Origin: Cryptomeria japonica
Lineage: Eukaryota; Streptophyta; Pinopsida; Cupressales; Cupressaceae
Assembly (NCBI RefSeq): GCF_030272615.1
Contig: NC_081406.1
Span: forward strand, 477,676,900-477,740,899
DNA length: 64,000 nt
Direction of reading: 5' to 3'
Shown piece after piece: positions 32,060 to 43,330 of the stretch (position 1 is its first letter; every line of letters begins with the position of its first letter). The notes beneath the pieces were generated by a model. The model was not told the DNA's origin, did not search any database, and was given only the letters and a program-made list of their open reading frames with translations. Position numbers and translations under genes: made by a program.

Positions 32060-32874
32060 AATGTGGTTTTCACCATTAGATCTTTTATTTTTTTGTGAAT
32101 GAGATACTTGATATCCGCTTCACTCATGTTTTCATTCTGTTCACTAGTGGAAGAGTACATGGGTTCAGCTACATTGAGATAATAGGCTAATGTATAGTCA
32201 TTAGCAAAAGTAGGTACATTCAAGGGTTGGTTATAAAGAGTACAATCAATCAGTTCTAGATGCATTAAGGATAAGGTTGGAATAGGCTCAAGGGAGTTCA
32301 TGGTACTATCATCATGGCTTCGAACCAACCAGTCAAGTTCTAGAAGACTACCTTGCGTATGTGTCTTGATACCAGGAAGAGTTATGCCACAATTATCAAA
32401 ATTCATGTTAGTATTTATTGGACCTAACCCAACTGACCTACTTCTAGCATTGTCACCTACTTCAGACTAGACCACATATCATGGTGTGACAGTAGATAGT
32501 ATCTTATCATTCATGACAGAGTAGTCATAATGTGTTGTTGAATAGTTGTTGTTATAAATAGAGCTCCTGTCTGAGTCATCAGAGTCATAGGATGAAGTTG
32601 CTGACTCATCTTCAAGTGGCTTAGTAAAGGTATATATAGTATCAACACCCACATCTTTGATGCTGCAAGTTCCTTCATGATTTGGTTCATTGATTGCTTG
32701 TATTTGACATACTTGTGGACATGACTTTGATGGTTCTGTTAATCCCTGTCATCTCTTCCATTCAACTTCCTCTAGACTGATGACTGGTTCTATTTTTGTA
32801 GTGTCTAATTCTTCTTTTGTAGTTCCATACCCAATTTGTCCTACCTCATTAGAGGTAGAGTTAGTAGGTGAAGA
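32056..32874 (-). pseudogene. Gypsy-E protease-RT linker
   Basis: An acidic, low-motif frame (32406-32056) and the stop-broken text upstream of it to about 32874 (DSDDSDRSSIYNN) form the spacer that normally lies between protease and RT in these elements. The protease active site itself is not present. The segment ends where copia LTR F begins. Confidence 0.6.
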
Positions 32875-32878
32875 ACCA

Positions 32879-33028
32879 ACAAAGACATTATATCAGCAAA
32901 GCATTACATAGGCAACCTTGCAATCCTATGACACCGACAAAGACATTATACCGGCAAAGCATTACACAGACAACCTTGCAATCCTATGGCACTGGCAAAG
33001 ACATTATACCGGCTAAGAATTACTCAAA
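32879..33028. repeat. 58-bp tandem repeat in LTR F
   Basis: AAAGACATTATA starts at 32881, 32939 and 32997. There are two full units and part of a third, with CGGCAAAGCATTAC and CTTGCAATCCTATG inside. Confidence 0.88.
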
Positions 33029-33661
33029 CAAAACAATGCACTGACATCAACAAAATCAATGTACACCGGCACCGGCACAGAAGATGTATACCGGCACAGA
33101 GGCCGACAGGATTTTTGATATGTAATATTTTGTTTATCATTGTAAGCCGACTTGGAAAATTGTAAAATGACTCTTGTATATAAAAGAGATCATTGTAGGA
33201 ATTTGTAGGATATAGAGAGTATGTAGTAAATAAAATATAAGGCAGACCTAATGTGCGAATTGTAGGTCAAGGGTATATGTAAAGAACAGAGCAAGAACAG
33301 GTACTGAATCTGGCATTGAAGATGCTATTGTAAAGCAGTACAGAATATTGGATTTGTGTAAATCCTCTTTGTAAGTCAGTGTGACTTCTTGTTGAGTAGT
33401 GAGCTCTAGGCAGTTGGCCTTCTTGCATGTGCGGGCCCCTATTGTAAGTAATATTCTCTTATTGGCTAGTAAGTGAATATTGTGGGTCACAAATCCCACC
33501 GAGGTTTTTCCCACACTAGGTTTCCTCATTAAACATCTTGTGTTATGGTGTTCTTTTCATGTGGATGCTTTTGATTTTGTTATTTACATTAATTCTTGCA
33601 TACCAGTATACTGTTACTTTATATTCTGCATATTCAGTTTCAAGAAAATCTCATAACCGAT

Positions 33662-33695
33662 CAGATACTGATTCACCCCCCCCTCTCAGTATCTG
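33662..33695 (+). other. C-rich loop hairpin, LTR F
   Basis: CAGATACTGA (33662-33671) pairs with TCAGTATCTG (33686-33695) around TTCACCCCCCCCTC. Stem of 10 perfect pairs, 14 bases before the LTR end. Confidence 0.85.
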
Positions 33696-33709
33696 TGGGA
33701 ACCCTAACA

Positions 33710-34681
33710 TCTCCATCATTGGAGGAAGGTGAGAAAGGGTTCTAATATCTTTTGTCTGGTATTGCAAAGCTCTATCATAGTGAATGGGTGATGAATGTTG
33801 TATGAGTATTGTTGTAAAAATAGTTGGATTAGTTCTTCAAACATTTTTATCCCTTTGGGTAGACTTGCGAACCATTCCATTGTTTGACCCCCTAAACTCC
33901 TTGGGAAAAGGCGCATGAGGTATGTTTGATCGTGCATGAACTCCATACAAGCAACACAAAACTCTCTAACATGATCTTGAGGATTTGAGGTACCATCATA
34001 GTTTTCAAATTTTGGGATCTCAACTTGTGAAGGAAATGGAGACATGTAAAGGTTTATGTCAAATGGGAATGGGCATATTGTGTCGAGAGAATATTGTTTT
34101 GGCATTTTATCTTTGTTTTCTATTCTTGTGACCGTAGTTTGTAATGCTTGAATTTGTTTGCTCATTTTTTCCCATGCTGTCTCTTCCTCTTTAGCAACGA
34201 GGGCCTCCACATTATAACCAGTAGGGATTTTGGCACCTTGCTTTGCTAATTCTAGGAAATAGTCTTCTTTTTCCCTAGCCATGATGACCTTCATCATTTT
34301 TTGAAATTGTTTATCATTCTGACATATATGTACTTCAGCTTCATGAGGTTCAGGAAGCTCAGATTCAGTCGATGAGGAATCACTGTCAGTGGCATGGTTG
34401 CTAAAGTCATCGTGAGTGTCTCATTTATTAGCTTCTCTTTCTTGTCTTTCCCCAGACATGGTGGGAGATAGGGGCTGATGAAAGACTGGTATGTTGTAAA
34501 CTAGTATCTGTGACGAGGATGGTTTATTGTAAAAGAGGTCTTCCACAAAGAATGGATTGTCTTTTGACACAAAGGGCATTTCTTTTTCTTTGTCCTTTTT
34601 GCTGCGAGAATTTCTAGTTTGAACAAGCATTTTGTAACCAATAGGACCGAGAGCCAAATGTGTTATAGAAGTCAAGATCAA
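33710..34681 (-). pseudogene. gag: Gypsy-E gag
   Basis: Gag structural protein. Two frames in one phase (34681-34421 and 34297-33716) are separated by a stop and a short acidic stretch (DSDSSSTESELPEPHEAE). The second has a coiled region (ETAWEKMSKQIQALQTTV), then the gag domain: VEIPKFENYDGTSNPQDHV and SLGGQTMEWFASLPKGI, followed by FEELIQLFLQQYSYN. The gag homology continues past the stop for one or two residues and is then cut by LTR F at 33709. The nucleocapsid end and protease are missing. Confidence 0.85.
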
Positions 34682-34689
34682 ATTGTAGC

Positions 34690-36758
34690 TAGTAGTTCAT
34701 TTAACGTAGTGATTGAGAGAAGTAAGTAAGATCTGGTCTGGTTTCAGGAATGATCTATCCTGTGTAAGACGCTATCCAAGTTAACTTAGGTTTGATAAGA
34801 TGTTTCTTTGAACTAGCTTAAAGATGATCGACAAAATCGTGCAACACAACGACAAAGGTACACTATCAAGGTTGTTTATGCTCAGGAGGATGATAACCAG
34901 TTTTAGGCTCACTGTAGATTGTTTTGGACAGGTTTGACTGTTCTGGACTGGCGAAATCAAAGACTCATTCGACTGTATTTCTGAGACCGTATGACAGTAT
35001 AACAGTTTCAGGATGACAACAGTTTTGTTTCATATGAATTGCTGCCTAGTATCGTACAATAAATGGGTAGGTCCTGAATGACAAAGTATTTTGTGTAGTT
35101 CTGTCTCATACGACACAAGAGTTAACTTAGAACGACAGACTACTGGGTCTCGTATGATAGAGGATTGAGCTCAGACGATGAATTAGAAGACTCGTATGAC
35201 ATAGGATATGGTGCAGGATGACAATTTACCAAACTCGTATGATTGTTCATAGAGCAGGGACTAAAAATTCTGAGTTTTTCAATGACTGGGTATGACAACT
35301 GAGTATAACCAATTCTAAGATGGACTGATTTTTTTTTTTACTAGGATGGACTAGTTCATGACATGGACAGATTTTTGATCACTGAGTTTGTTGATTTGTT
35401 TTCTCCAGTTTTAATATTCCATTTTTAGTTTGAGGGATGAAAACATAGAAAACGCGTAGTATAAATAGTAACTCCAATCATAGCATGCAAACCTATGGAA
35501 GTTGGCTTAGAGAAGAAAACCTTTGCTTGTTGACTTAGGTACACACCCAATAGCTAATCAAAATATGACCGCTGAGTCTCATGCAATGGATTCTCAACGT
35601 CGTATTAGTCGACTCCAAATGCTAATGGGGGCACGATATGGCAAGTGTCTTGGGAGAGTTACTATCTCTCTTGCACAAAGATTATCAACCTTTCAGAGGT
35701 CAATCGAGTAGCTTCTAATTTTAATTGGATCTAGTAAGGGTTTCATTCAGCACGTCGAGGTATAAACTCAATTAAGAGGTCTCCCAGCCTTTAAAACCAA
35801 GGTTCAATATACCCAAAGGTACTGAGGAGAGCTATTCTCGAGCACTAACGTTGACTTGATTTTCATCAAATCACATTTATTTTATAGTGGGTTGGAGTAC
35901 TTGGCATTTAGCCGTTCCCACTTAGGTCATTCCCCTCACACCAACCATAATGGCTTCAAGAGTTTTTCAACCCCTCGGGAGGGCAAGCCTGCTAAAGATG
36001 TACAAATCTCAAACAAAGAAAAAGCCTCAAGGATCTAGATTTCTAATTGTCTTAGAAAGACAAGAGCATACTCTCCTACCTCTCCAAATTTTTCCAAAAA
36101 AGCACAAAGGATAGATTTGTTCATTGCCCAGATAGAAAGTTAGGTGCCCAGAAAAATTAAAGAATACATGATGTTTGATTGATTTCTCTTTTAGGTAACT
36201 TGCAAAAACAACGTATCAGTAGTCATGTTGTTTTTATTCTTTGACAAGAATATGTTTGATTGATAAATTCTTTGATAAGCGTCCTGCAAGAAACTGGTTA
36301 GGCTGTGAAAATCTCAGGCAGACAAAAGACAATTCAGGGTCAGTGTTAGCATAATCAAAATTTAATTTAAGAAAAACTCTGAAAAGTAATCTATTTTTTT
36401 AATCTATCAGAAAATAGAATTGTACGACAATCCTCATAAAATGGAATGACAGAACACTTTTATCATACGGGTTAGAAATCAATACGCAATGATAGAAGAT
36501 AGCATAAGTAGTATATCATACGAGTCATAAATCAATATAGAACGACAGAATATAACAGAATCAGTATGTCGTACGAGTCCATATTATGATTCGTACAACA
36601 ATTTATAGGATATAATCTTGTTTTGTACGATAAATCGCATGCTTCAATATAATGTCATACGATGCAGCAAAATTGCTTATACGATATTTTGCAGAGACTA
36701 TACGGATGAAACCTGCAGGATAAAAATAATGATTTTGAGGCCGAAAAAGTAGTTTTCT
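34690..36758 (-). other. Gypsy-E 5' leader, about 2 kb
   Basis: No convincing gene. Two stretches (34980-35310 and 36410-36690) are rich in TCATACGA, TCGTATGA and TCGTACGA, about a dozen copies at irregular 25-60 bp spacing. The middle part (35500-36150) has two short plus-strand frames without recognisable match. Confidence 0.65.
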
Positions 36759-36780
36759 GCCCCACGGTGGGCACCAGAAA
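36759..36780 (-). promoter_or_regulatory. Primer-binding site of Gypsy-E
   Basis: On the minus strand, directly after the 5' LTR: TTTCTGGTGCCCACCGTGGG plus GC. Related to the site of Gypsy-C. The primer tRNA was not identified. Confidence 0.8.
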
Positions 36781-37879
36781 TGTGTGTGTGAAAAGTGGAA
36801 CTGTATCTGTAATCTACACAACACTTCAATCAAGTCATTACATGCATGGTTAGTAAATCAATAATCAATGAATAATAAACCATTACAAAGCGACCCATTG
36901 CCTTCTAGTCGATGCGAGTTTAGATTGCTTTCAGATTTCTAAGCTATCTAGTGACTAGACAACACCTAAATGAAGGATTTTTAAATCTATATGAGCATGA
37001 ATTCAAGCTAGATGGATGCAAGATTTAAGCTAGATGAATAAAAGATATGCAAGTTTAATCTATCATGATTTAAGCAATATTAAGCTAAATGATTTAAGCA
37101 ATATGAAATAATTAATATGCAATATCTCAATGCAAATTCTCAATGAACCTAGAGCAAAAACAACATAATAACAATACATTCTCCAGGATCCAGGATTTTT
37201 GAATGAGAGATGAGAGCTTGAATTTATAGAAAATTTAGAAAGAAACCAATGGCTGAGATCAAATGATGATGAGCGATCAAGATTATCCAAGAGGAAGCAC
37301 AATCCAGGTGAATTGATGTGATTGGATGCTTTTCTCAGTTTTAAAGGAAATTGAACTAAAATTAAGATAAAATCAAGAAAAACTGATTTATTCTCTATTT
37401 CATTCAATTTTAATATTTAATTGTTTTAATTGCTTTCTTTGAGATTATTCATCAATTTTTAATTTGTTTTTCAAGATTATCTCCAATTGATTTCTTTTCT
37501 CAAATTTTTAATTCTTTCTTGGTCAATTAATTACTTTTTTTGATTTATTTCATTTTTTTAAGATTTGTGCTCAATTGATTTATTTAATTAAATTCCTCAT
37601 TTTGATGATTTAATGGCAAATTGGTTTATTTAATTAAATATGAAAAAGATATTTAATTAAAATAAATAAGATAATTGTTTAAAATGATTTACTTGGAATG
37701 TTTTAATTAATTAAATAAATATTTAATTAATATTGGTTGATTAATTTGCCATGTGACATTTGATGATTAAAGAATTAATTGTGTGCTCAAGATTTATTTA
37801 ATTGCCTTTGATTAGGACCTTGGTGACGTTATCGAGATTAGGGGCTCATGGTTTAGATGAGCATTTTTAGGGTATTACA
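36781..37879 (-). repeat. 5' LTR of Gypsy-E
   Basis: Read on the minus strand it begins TGTAATACCCTAAAAATGC and ends CACACACA, 1,099 bp. A TATA-like TATAAATT (minus) lies at 37221-37228. The flanking target copy ACCTT is at 37880-37884. Confidence 0.93.
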
Positions 37880-37884
37880 ACCTT

Positions 37885-38252
37885 CTCTACTAGTTTCCTT
37901 GAAAGGTCTTATACTAGAAGAAGAACAACGAGTCTCTAGACTTCAAGAACTTGAGCTGATCCAAGAACGTCACCAAAATGAAACAGATCATTTGAAGGTA
38001 TATCAACAAAGAATGGCAAGAAGCTATAATCATAATCAAGCCACACATTTTTTAGTTTGGAGATATAGTTCTAAGGGAGAATTTGACAAATCAGCAAGAC
38101 CAACAAAAGAAGGGTAAATTTGAACCAAATATGCTAGGTCCTTTTGTCATAGTAGCAACATATGGCTCAGGAGCATACAAGTTATCTACCCCTGAAGGTG
38201 ATTGGTTTGATGAACCTATCAATTCTATCCATCTCAAGAAATTCTATGCTTG
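37885..38252 (+). pseudogene. int: Gypsy-A integrase, C-terminal part
   Basis: It continues the integrase broken at 24017: SLLVSLKGLILEEEQRVSRL, QELELIQERHQNETDHLKVY, then after a stop and frameshift FEPNMLGPFVIVATYGSGAY and INSIHLKKFYA, stop at 38250-38252. It aligns closely with the end of Gypsy-E integrase. Confidence 0.85.
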
Positions 38253-38254
38253 AG

Positions 38255-38402
38255 ATTTAAAGTCCTAGAAAAATCAATAAAAAGCATTTAAAGTCCTAGA
38301 AAAATCAATAAAAAACATATAAAGTCCAAAAGAAATAAGTAAAAATTAGAAAAGCATAAAAAAAAGGCAATTAATTTAGACAGTGAAAACCTGGTAAATA
38401 GG
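38255..38402 (+). other. Conserved post-pol block with three 31-bp repeats, Gypsy-A
   Basis: AAAGTCC motifs have their G at 38262, 38293 and 38324 (31-bp period). GTGAAAACCTGGTAAATAGG follows at 38383-38402. The same block follows pol in Gypsy-E. Confidence 0.78.
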
Positions 38403-40400
38403 TGCTATCTAAAAAGTGAGTTCTTCCATCTATGAGATTGCTTTGTGCACCTATCCACTCCATCCTATCGCATCTATCACTTCCATCTATCCTAGCTTAT
38501 CCATTTCATCTTTCAAATCCATTGCTTTGAACCATTTAGTAGGAATTATGCAGCTTACCAACAATTATCAATCTTTGGCATACTTGTCGTAGTCACTGTC
38601 TTAGATTTATCAAAATCAATCAATCTGCATTTGTATCCCGCCATGGTTTGGATCTTGATCAATTTGCACATCCATAATAAATTTTCGTTTCTGCTAGGGG
38701 CAAAATACTAATTTTTTTTGCTAAGGTAATCTTTTGAATCTTTGAAAATCCAAAACATTCAAAAAACTTAGAAAAACCAAAAACATCTAGGATTTTGAAA
38801 CAACTAACAAGCAACAAAGCAACGAAGATCAAGGCCTTTTTTTAACAATTGAATTGTGAACCTCGGGATATAAAGATTCAACCAACAAGTAATAAAAGAT
38901 TATCAATGATCATTCATCAAGATGATTATAATAGTTAATGACCATGAGAACATGTGAATGACATACAAGATTCAGTGTTTATATCTTGATTTTATTTCTA
39001 ATCATGTACTTTATGCGACTCAAGGATGCCCATGACTAGAGAAGAAATGATGGGGCATGATTATTTTCTTTGATTGTTGTTTGTGGTTTATCCCTTATTA
39101 AGGTATGTACTTGTCCAAGGATATGATCGATAAAAGATCAAGGAGGACGTTCCGAGTCATGCATGAAAGAGGATAATCCTTGTCTGTTCTACAAGAAATA
39201 CTCAGGTCAGCTTGATTCATGATATGAAGTTGCTTGTATAATCTTGCTATATCAAAATCCATTTAAGCAATACTCAAGTTGGCTTGGATCATTATGTCAA
39301 GTTGCTTGTATTTTCTTAAAACATTTTAACGCTCAATGATGAAATCAAGCACTGTTACACGACAACATATGAATAATGACAGTATCATTTTTGGTTAGAT
39401 CATTTTAGATTATCTCATTATTCATCTTCATTATAAGCATTTCATTTCATTCAGAGATTAATGGTCATAAATAAATATTGATTATACTTGGACAAACAAA
39501 AACAATTTGCATTTGATCATTGTAGGTGCATTAATTTTTAGAATCATTTTAATCATCACCCATTTCATTTAGTTGCATTTTTGCACTTAGATTCGTAATC
39601 ATTGGAAGAATTACATATAAAATTAAAAACATATCATGTAGATCATTTGCATTTACATCATCCTACGCATTAAAAATGATAAAATCACTCATTCATTTGC
39701 ATTCTCATATAGATCATTGCATTTACATCATTTAAGTAAAACATATCATTTAAGTTAGTAATCATTTTCATTTGCATTTTCAAAATAAAAAATCAAAAGC
39801 ATTCATCATTGCATCATATAGAACATCAACATCAAATAGAAAAGATCATCATCCATGTAATCAATGCATAGAGATCATCATCATATAGAGTAACATACAT
39901 AATAAAACATCATCATATAGAGTCCATGTCTGCATATAGATCATCATAAAACAATAAAAACTCCAAGTATACAGTGATATCGAATAAAAAATACAAGTGC
40001 CTAATCAATTTAATTCAAGTCAAGGTTGTCCTGTGCTACTACCACCTAACTTTGTCCATCTTTGTGGTAGTGGGCGAGAAGATCCTCTAGATGCCTATCT
40101 CATACAATCACCACTCCTCTGAGGAGGTCCAATGACTCCACTGCTGCTAGTATCCATTCTCACAGTAGTATGATAGATACATGTCCTATGGCTCTCTACG
40201 AATAAATCCTCATATAATCTTTGCCAGTGTGATGTCTCCTTCCCAGCCTGAACTAGTTCTCTAATGGTATCAACTAAGAGAGTTCCTGATCCAACCTACT
40301 AAATGTGATCAAGAATACCTTGAGTATCCTTCTATCTCCTAACAACCCTGTCTCTCTCTATAATGAATGTCTGTACTTGTTCTCTAAGCTGATCTATCTT
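38403..40400 (+). other. Gypsy-A 3' untranslated region
   Basis: No gene seen. AT-rich. TTGTCCAAGGATATGA near 39113 matches Gypsy-E. Degenerate repeats of ATAGATCATCA and ATCATTTGCATTT fill 39500-39950. Confidence 0.6.
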
Positions 40401-40481
40401 TGCCTTGAGACTATCCAAGGTCTCCTGCTCTGGCACATCCTGTTGAGGAACATGACCCTCAATCCCCTCATCTCCACCTCC

Positions 40482-42066
40482 CTATCCACCTGTTGGAATC
40501 TCAACCTGAGTAGCTCTCAGAACCTGTCGTCTAATAATTGGAACATGATCCTCTAGATCCTCATCCTCTCCACCATGAGTTGCAATAACCCTAGGGTCTG
40601 GCTGAATCTGACCAAAATCAATGCCTCTTCCGAAACCCCCATCCAGTCTAGTAATCATGCCTCCTCTTATAGAGGGTAACCCTCTCACTGATCTCATCCC
40701 TGCCCTACCAGTATCCCTCCCAATCCATCCTACATCTCTCCCACCCATAGGAAGTGGTCTCCCAATCTTTCCAACCAGTCCAAAAGGTCCTCCATAGACT
40801 CTCAATCAACCTCCTCTCCGTTTAGGTCTCCTACCACCTCCAACTCCATCTCCTCCCTCATCCCCATCACCTTTGACCTCCTAAGCAACTCTAAGATCTC
40901 GTCTCTATCTTTGTCTCCTAATAATGGGATCATCTGAATCATCATCCTCATCTCCTAAGCTAGGAGGAGGATTTTGTTGGATCGGTAATACGAGCAAACA
41001 GGTGTGCAAGCATGTACTGAGCATAATTTGTAGTAACACCAAGATCTAGATTGTGTAATCTCAAATCATAAGCCACCCTAGGAGTAGACAGAAACTCTAC
41101 ATGTGATATCTCAAAATACAAAGATGGTCCCCAATATTGCCTATCCCTGTACCATCATGCATATATTGTGACACTAGTAGGCATGTGCTGAATGATACCA
41201 AACTATCTCAAAATATGACTAATCAATTGTCGCTCGACAATGTATGGAGTCCAACCAATGAGATATCTACTTTGCATAATAAATGGTAATGTATGTGCAC
41301 CATCCATCCATGGCTCACAATCGATATACGGTCTCCAAATAACACTATCCAATGAATCAAGAACCCAACGCCAATACTCCATCTTACCCAGCTTATGCTG
41401 AGTAAGGATACCTGCATATAAATACATATATGGCTGCCTCTCACCACAAAATCTATGATGGATAGGCCGAGTAAAAGAAATGTGCTCCCAACACCAGATC
41501 TATAAAAGCGTGCATCCTGTCGATAGACTAGTACTCTCATTGAAAACAACCTGATGAAGTTCATGATACAAATGAGCGAGCATACAAACACCCCAAGCAT
41601 ATCGAGTCTGATGCTGCATCATGCTCTAAAGAATCTCACCTCAACCAACAACAAAACCTCTAGATCTCCTATCTTGATAGATGAATCTCCCAATCAAACC
41701 TACAAGAATCACAAGGAGAGTCTCGTAATACATAATCATATCCTCCCATTAGATCTCTCCTCTCGAAATGCTTGCATCACCAAATACGGCTCTGCAAGCC
41801 TCTATCCCTCTATGATCCTGAAAATCATTCTGGACTAACTCACCAGTCACGGGGATGTGGAGAATCCTGTATACATCCTCGAGTGTGACACTAATCTCAC
41901 CAGTGGGCAGGTGGAAAGTGTTATACTTGCTATGCCATCTCTCTACTAAAGTAGACAACAATCCCCTATTATGGGTAATATCAGGCATGCATAACAAATG
42001 GTGTAATCCATAGGCATCTATGTATCTAATCTCAACCTGTGTAAGCTCTAGCACTAAGTGGCGCAT
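40482..42066 (-). pseudogene. Antisense ORF with plant mobile domain (PMD) in Gypsy-A
   Basis: Minus-strand frame opening at 42066. RHLVLELTQVEIRYIDAYGL, then RGLLSTLVERW, TFHLPTGEISVTLEDVYRIL and HIPVTGE form the N-terminal half of the plant mobile domain (aminotransferase-like PMD, as in MAIL1/MAIN). In the same frame after stops come LAHLYHELHQ, WCWEHISFTRP, SVIWRPYID and ERQLISHILR, stop, FGIIQHMP: the second half of the domain, where the stop replaces Gln of the usual RQFG. After about 41000 a frameshift leads to a Gly/Arg-rich tail (40805-40482). PMD ORFs antisense to pol are known in some gypsy elements. It is an element passenger, not a host gene at this place. Confidence 0.78.
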
Positions 42067-42099
42067 AGCCGGGAATTTCTCTCGACACTGGAGAACATC

Positions 42100-42840
42100 A
42101 AGTTTCTCCTGTTTAACAAGAGAATTTGATCTTTATCAATCATCACTCATCCATCTATCAACTCAAAGAGATTGCTAATCTATCACATCAACAATTGGTA
42201 CATCTTTTCAAAATGAAGCAAATCAGGATATCAAATAAATCTAAACCTATCAATCATGGTTTTCTATCAATCAATGAGTTCAATCAAACTCTGTTATGCT
42301 CTTCATCAGAAACTGCATCAGTTTCTTAGAGCTAATATATCAATCTATCAATCTATCCAATCAAATCAATCAATCGTTTATCCTATCAATCAACATTATC
42401 AAATTTCTATCAATCAAGACATCAATCGAATACTTATCAATCACAATTGTGCATCAAAATGCCTAAATCTAGTCATCAAAGTGAACTTTAACATGAACAA
42501 CATCAAACAAATTCATCGGAAGCATAAGCGCTAATATTTTTAACAAAAGCATTATTTTATTGAACATAGGTGCTAAATCAAACATATGCGTGAACATTTT
42601 TCACAAAAGCGCTAAACCTTGCAACAAACGCATGAAATAGTCATTAGCACTACCCTTTTTCACATATGCATAAACACTCAAAGTATAAGCGTTGACATAA
42701 CAAATGCGCTAACATACATCTTAAAAGCGTGAACAAAACAAACACATGTGCTAAAAATCACAAAAGTGCTAACATCAATTGCAAAAGCGCTAGCATAAAC
42801 AACAAACGTGCTAACATAAAGCCGAAAATCGAATAAAATT
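42100..42840. repeat. Degenerate short repeats upstream of the PMD ORF
   Basis: Two kinds: ATCAATC-rich text (42330-42440), and a longer field (42520-42830) with recurring AAAAGCGCTAACAT-like words (GCGCTAA, GTGCTAA, GCGTGAAC), about 15 copies at 15-30 bp spacing. Non-coding. Confidence 0.65.
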
Positions 42841-43316
42841 TAAAATAGCCTCACACGTGCCGACAAACATGGAAAGTCATACGACAAGTTGCAAAACATC
42901 TTGGAATAAGGTACATATCGGATACCCATAGTCAGGAGATCGCTGATATAGTCGAACATGCTCAAATCGTTGGCTCTCGAATGGGTGCACCATTTCACCA
43001 CCTCACCAAAGACAATTTTCTTCACAAGATGACAAGGATGCAAATGAAATTAAAATTATCTTTGGTTAATTTTATATTTACCATTTGGAAGGGTAATTAA
43101 TGTTATTAAAATGAGGCAAATTAATTTATTTTTCACAAATGAATTTAATTGAAGGAGCTTTTCAATTATCGTGAGATTAATCGCTCAATCAAAAAAAATT
43201 CAACAAATTTCACGATCAATCTCCCGAGGGGGCGCACAATCAGTATTTTTTATCTCCATCAGGCACACTCGAGACTTGATTTAATCTTTGAAACAATGTT
43301 GTCTCAACATCATTTC

Positions 43317-43330
43317 AAAGAGGGCCAAAA
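43317..43330 (+). promoter_or_regulatory. Polypurine tract of Gypsy-A
   Basis: AAAGAGGGCCAAAA directly before the 3' LTR start TGTATACACA. Similar to the Gypsy-E tract. Confidence 0.82.

Larger units (their letters stand above)
32875..33709 (+). mobile_element. Copia LTR fragment F inside Gypsy-E
   Basis: The 3' end has all hallmarks of copia LTRs in this window: TATA box TATATAAAAG (33177-33186), the stretch ATCCCACCGAGGTTTTTCCC, the C-rich hairpin, and terminal CCCTAACA at 33709. It is not followed by a primer site but by Gypsy-E gag (minus strand). No TG start or matching 5-bp duplication was found on the left, so the left edge is approximate and a deletion that also removed the Gypsy-E protease is likely. 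Small ORFs here are not genes. Confidence 0.7.
24018..37879 (-). mobile_element. Gypsy-E: full-length Tat-type element, minus strand, in Gypsy-A
   Basis: Both LTRs are present (24018-25091 and 36781-37879), flanked by ACCTT at 24013-24017 and 37880-37884. The integrase of Gypsy-A continues across after removal. Minus-strand order from the right is 5' LTR, primer site, long leader, gag, (protease missing), linker, RT, RNase H, extra RNase H, integrase, 3' region with an antisense ORF relic, 3' LTR. The LTRs differ at 3 of the first 69 positions, fewer than in C or K, so E is younger, as nesting requires. A copia LTR piece lies between gag and RT. Confidence 0.93.

Noticed and set aside
35523-36038. 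Two 60-codon plus frames in the Gypsy-E leader
   Set aside because: No recognisable domain, antisense to the element and short; chance frames are expected.
22625-38252. Endogenous pararetrovirus
   Set aside because: RNase H and integrase with LTRs and 5-bp duplications fit Ty3/gypsy; no movement protein or viral coat motif was seen, and caulimoviruses lack integrase.
40482-42066. PMD ORF as a host gene
   Set aside because: It lies between pol and the polypurine tract of Gypsy-A, has stops and a frameshift, and such ORFs are known passengers of gypsy elements.
42330-42440. ATCAATC runs as a telomere-like or satellite array
   Set aside because: Irregular spacing and mixed words; only a low-complexity stretch in the Gypsy-A 3' region.
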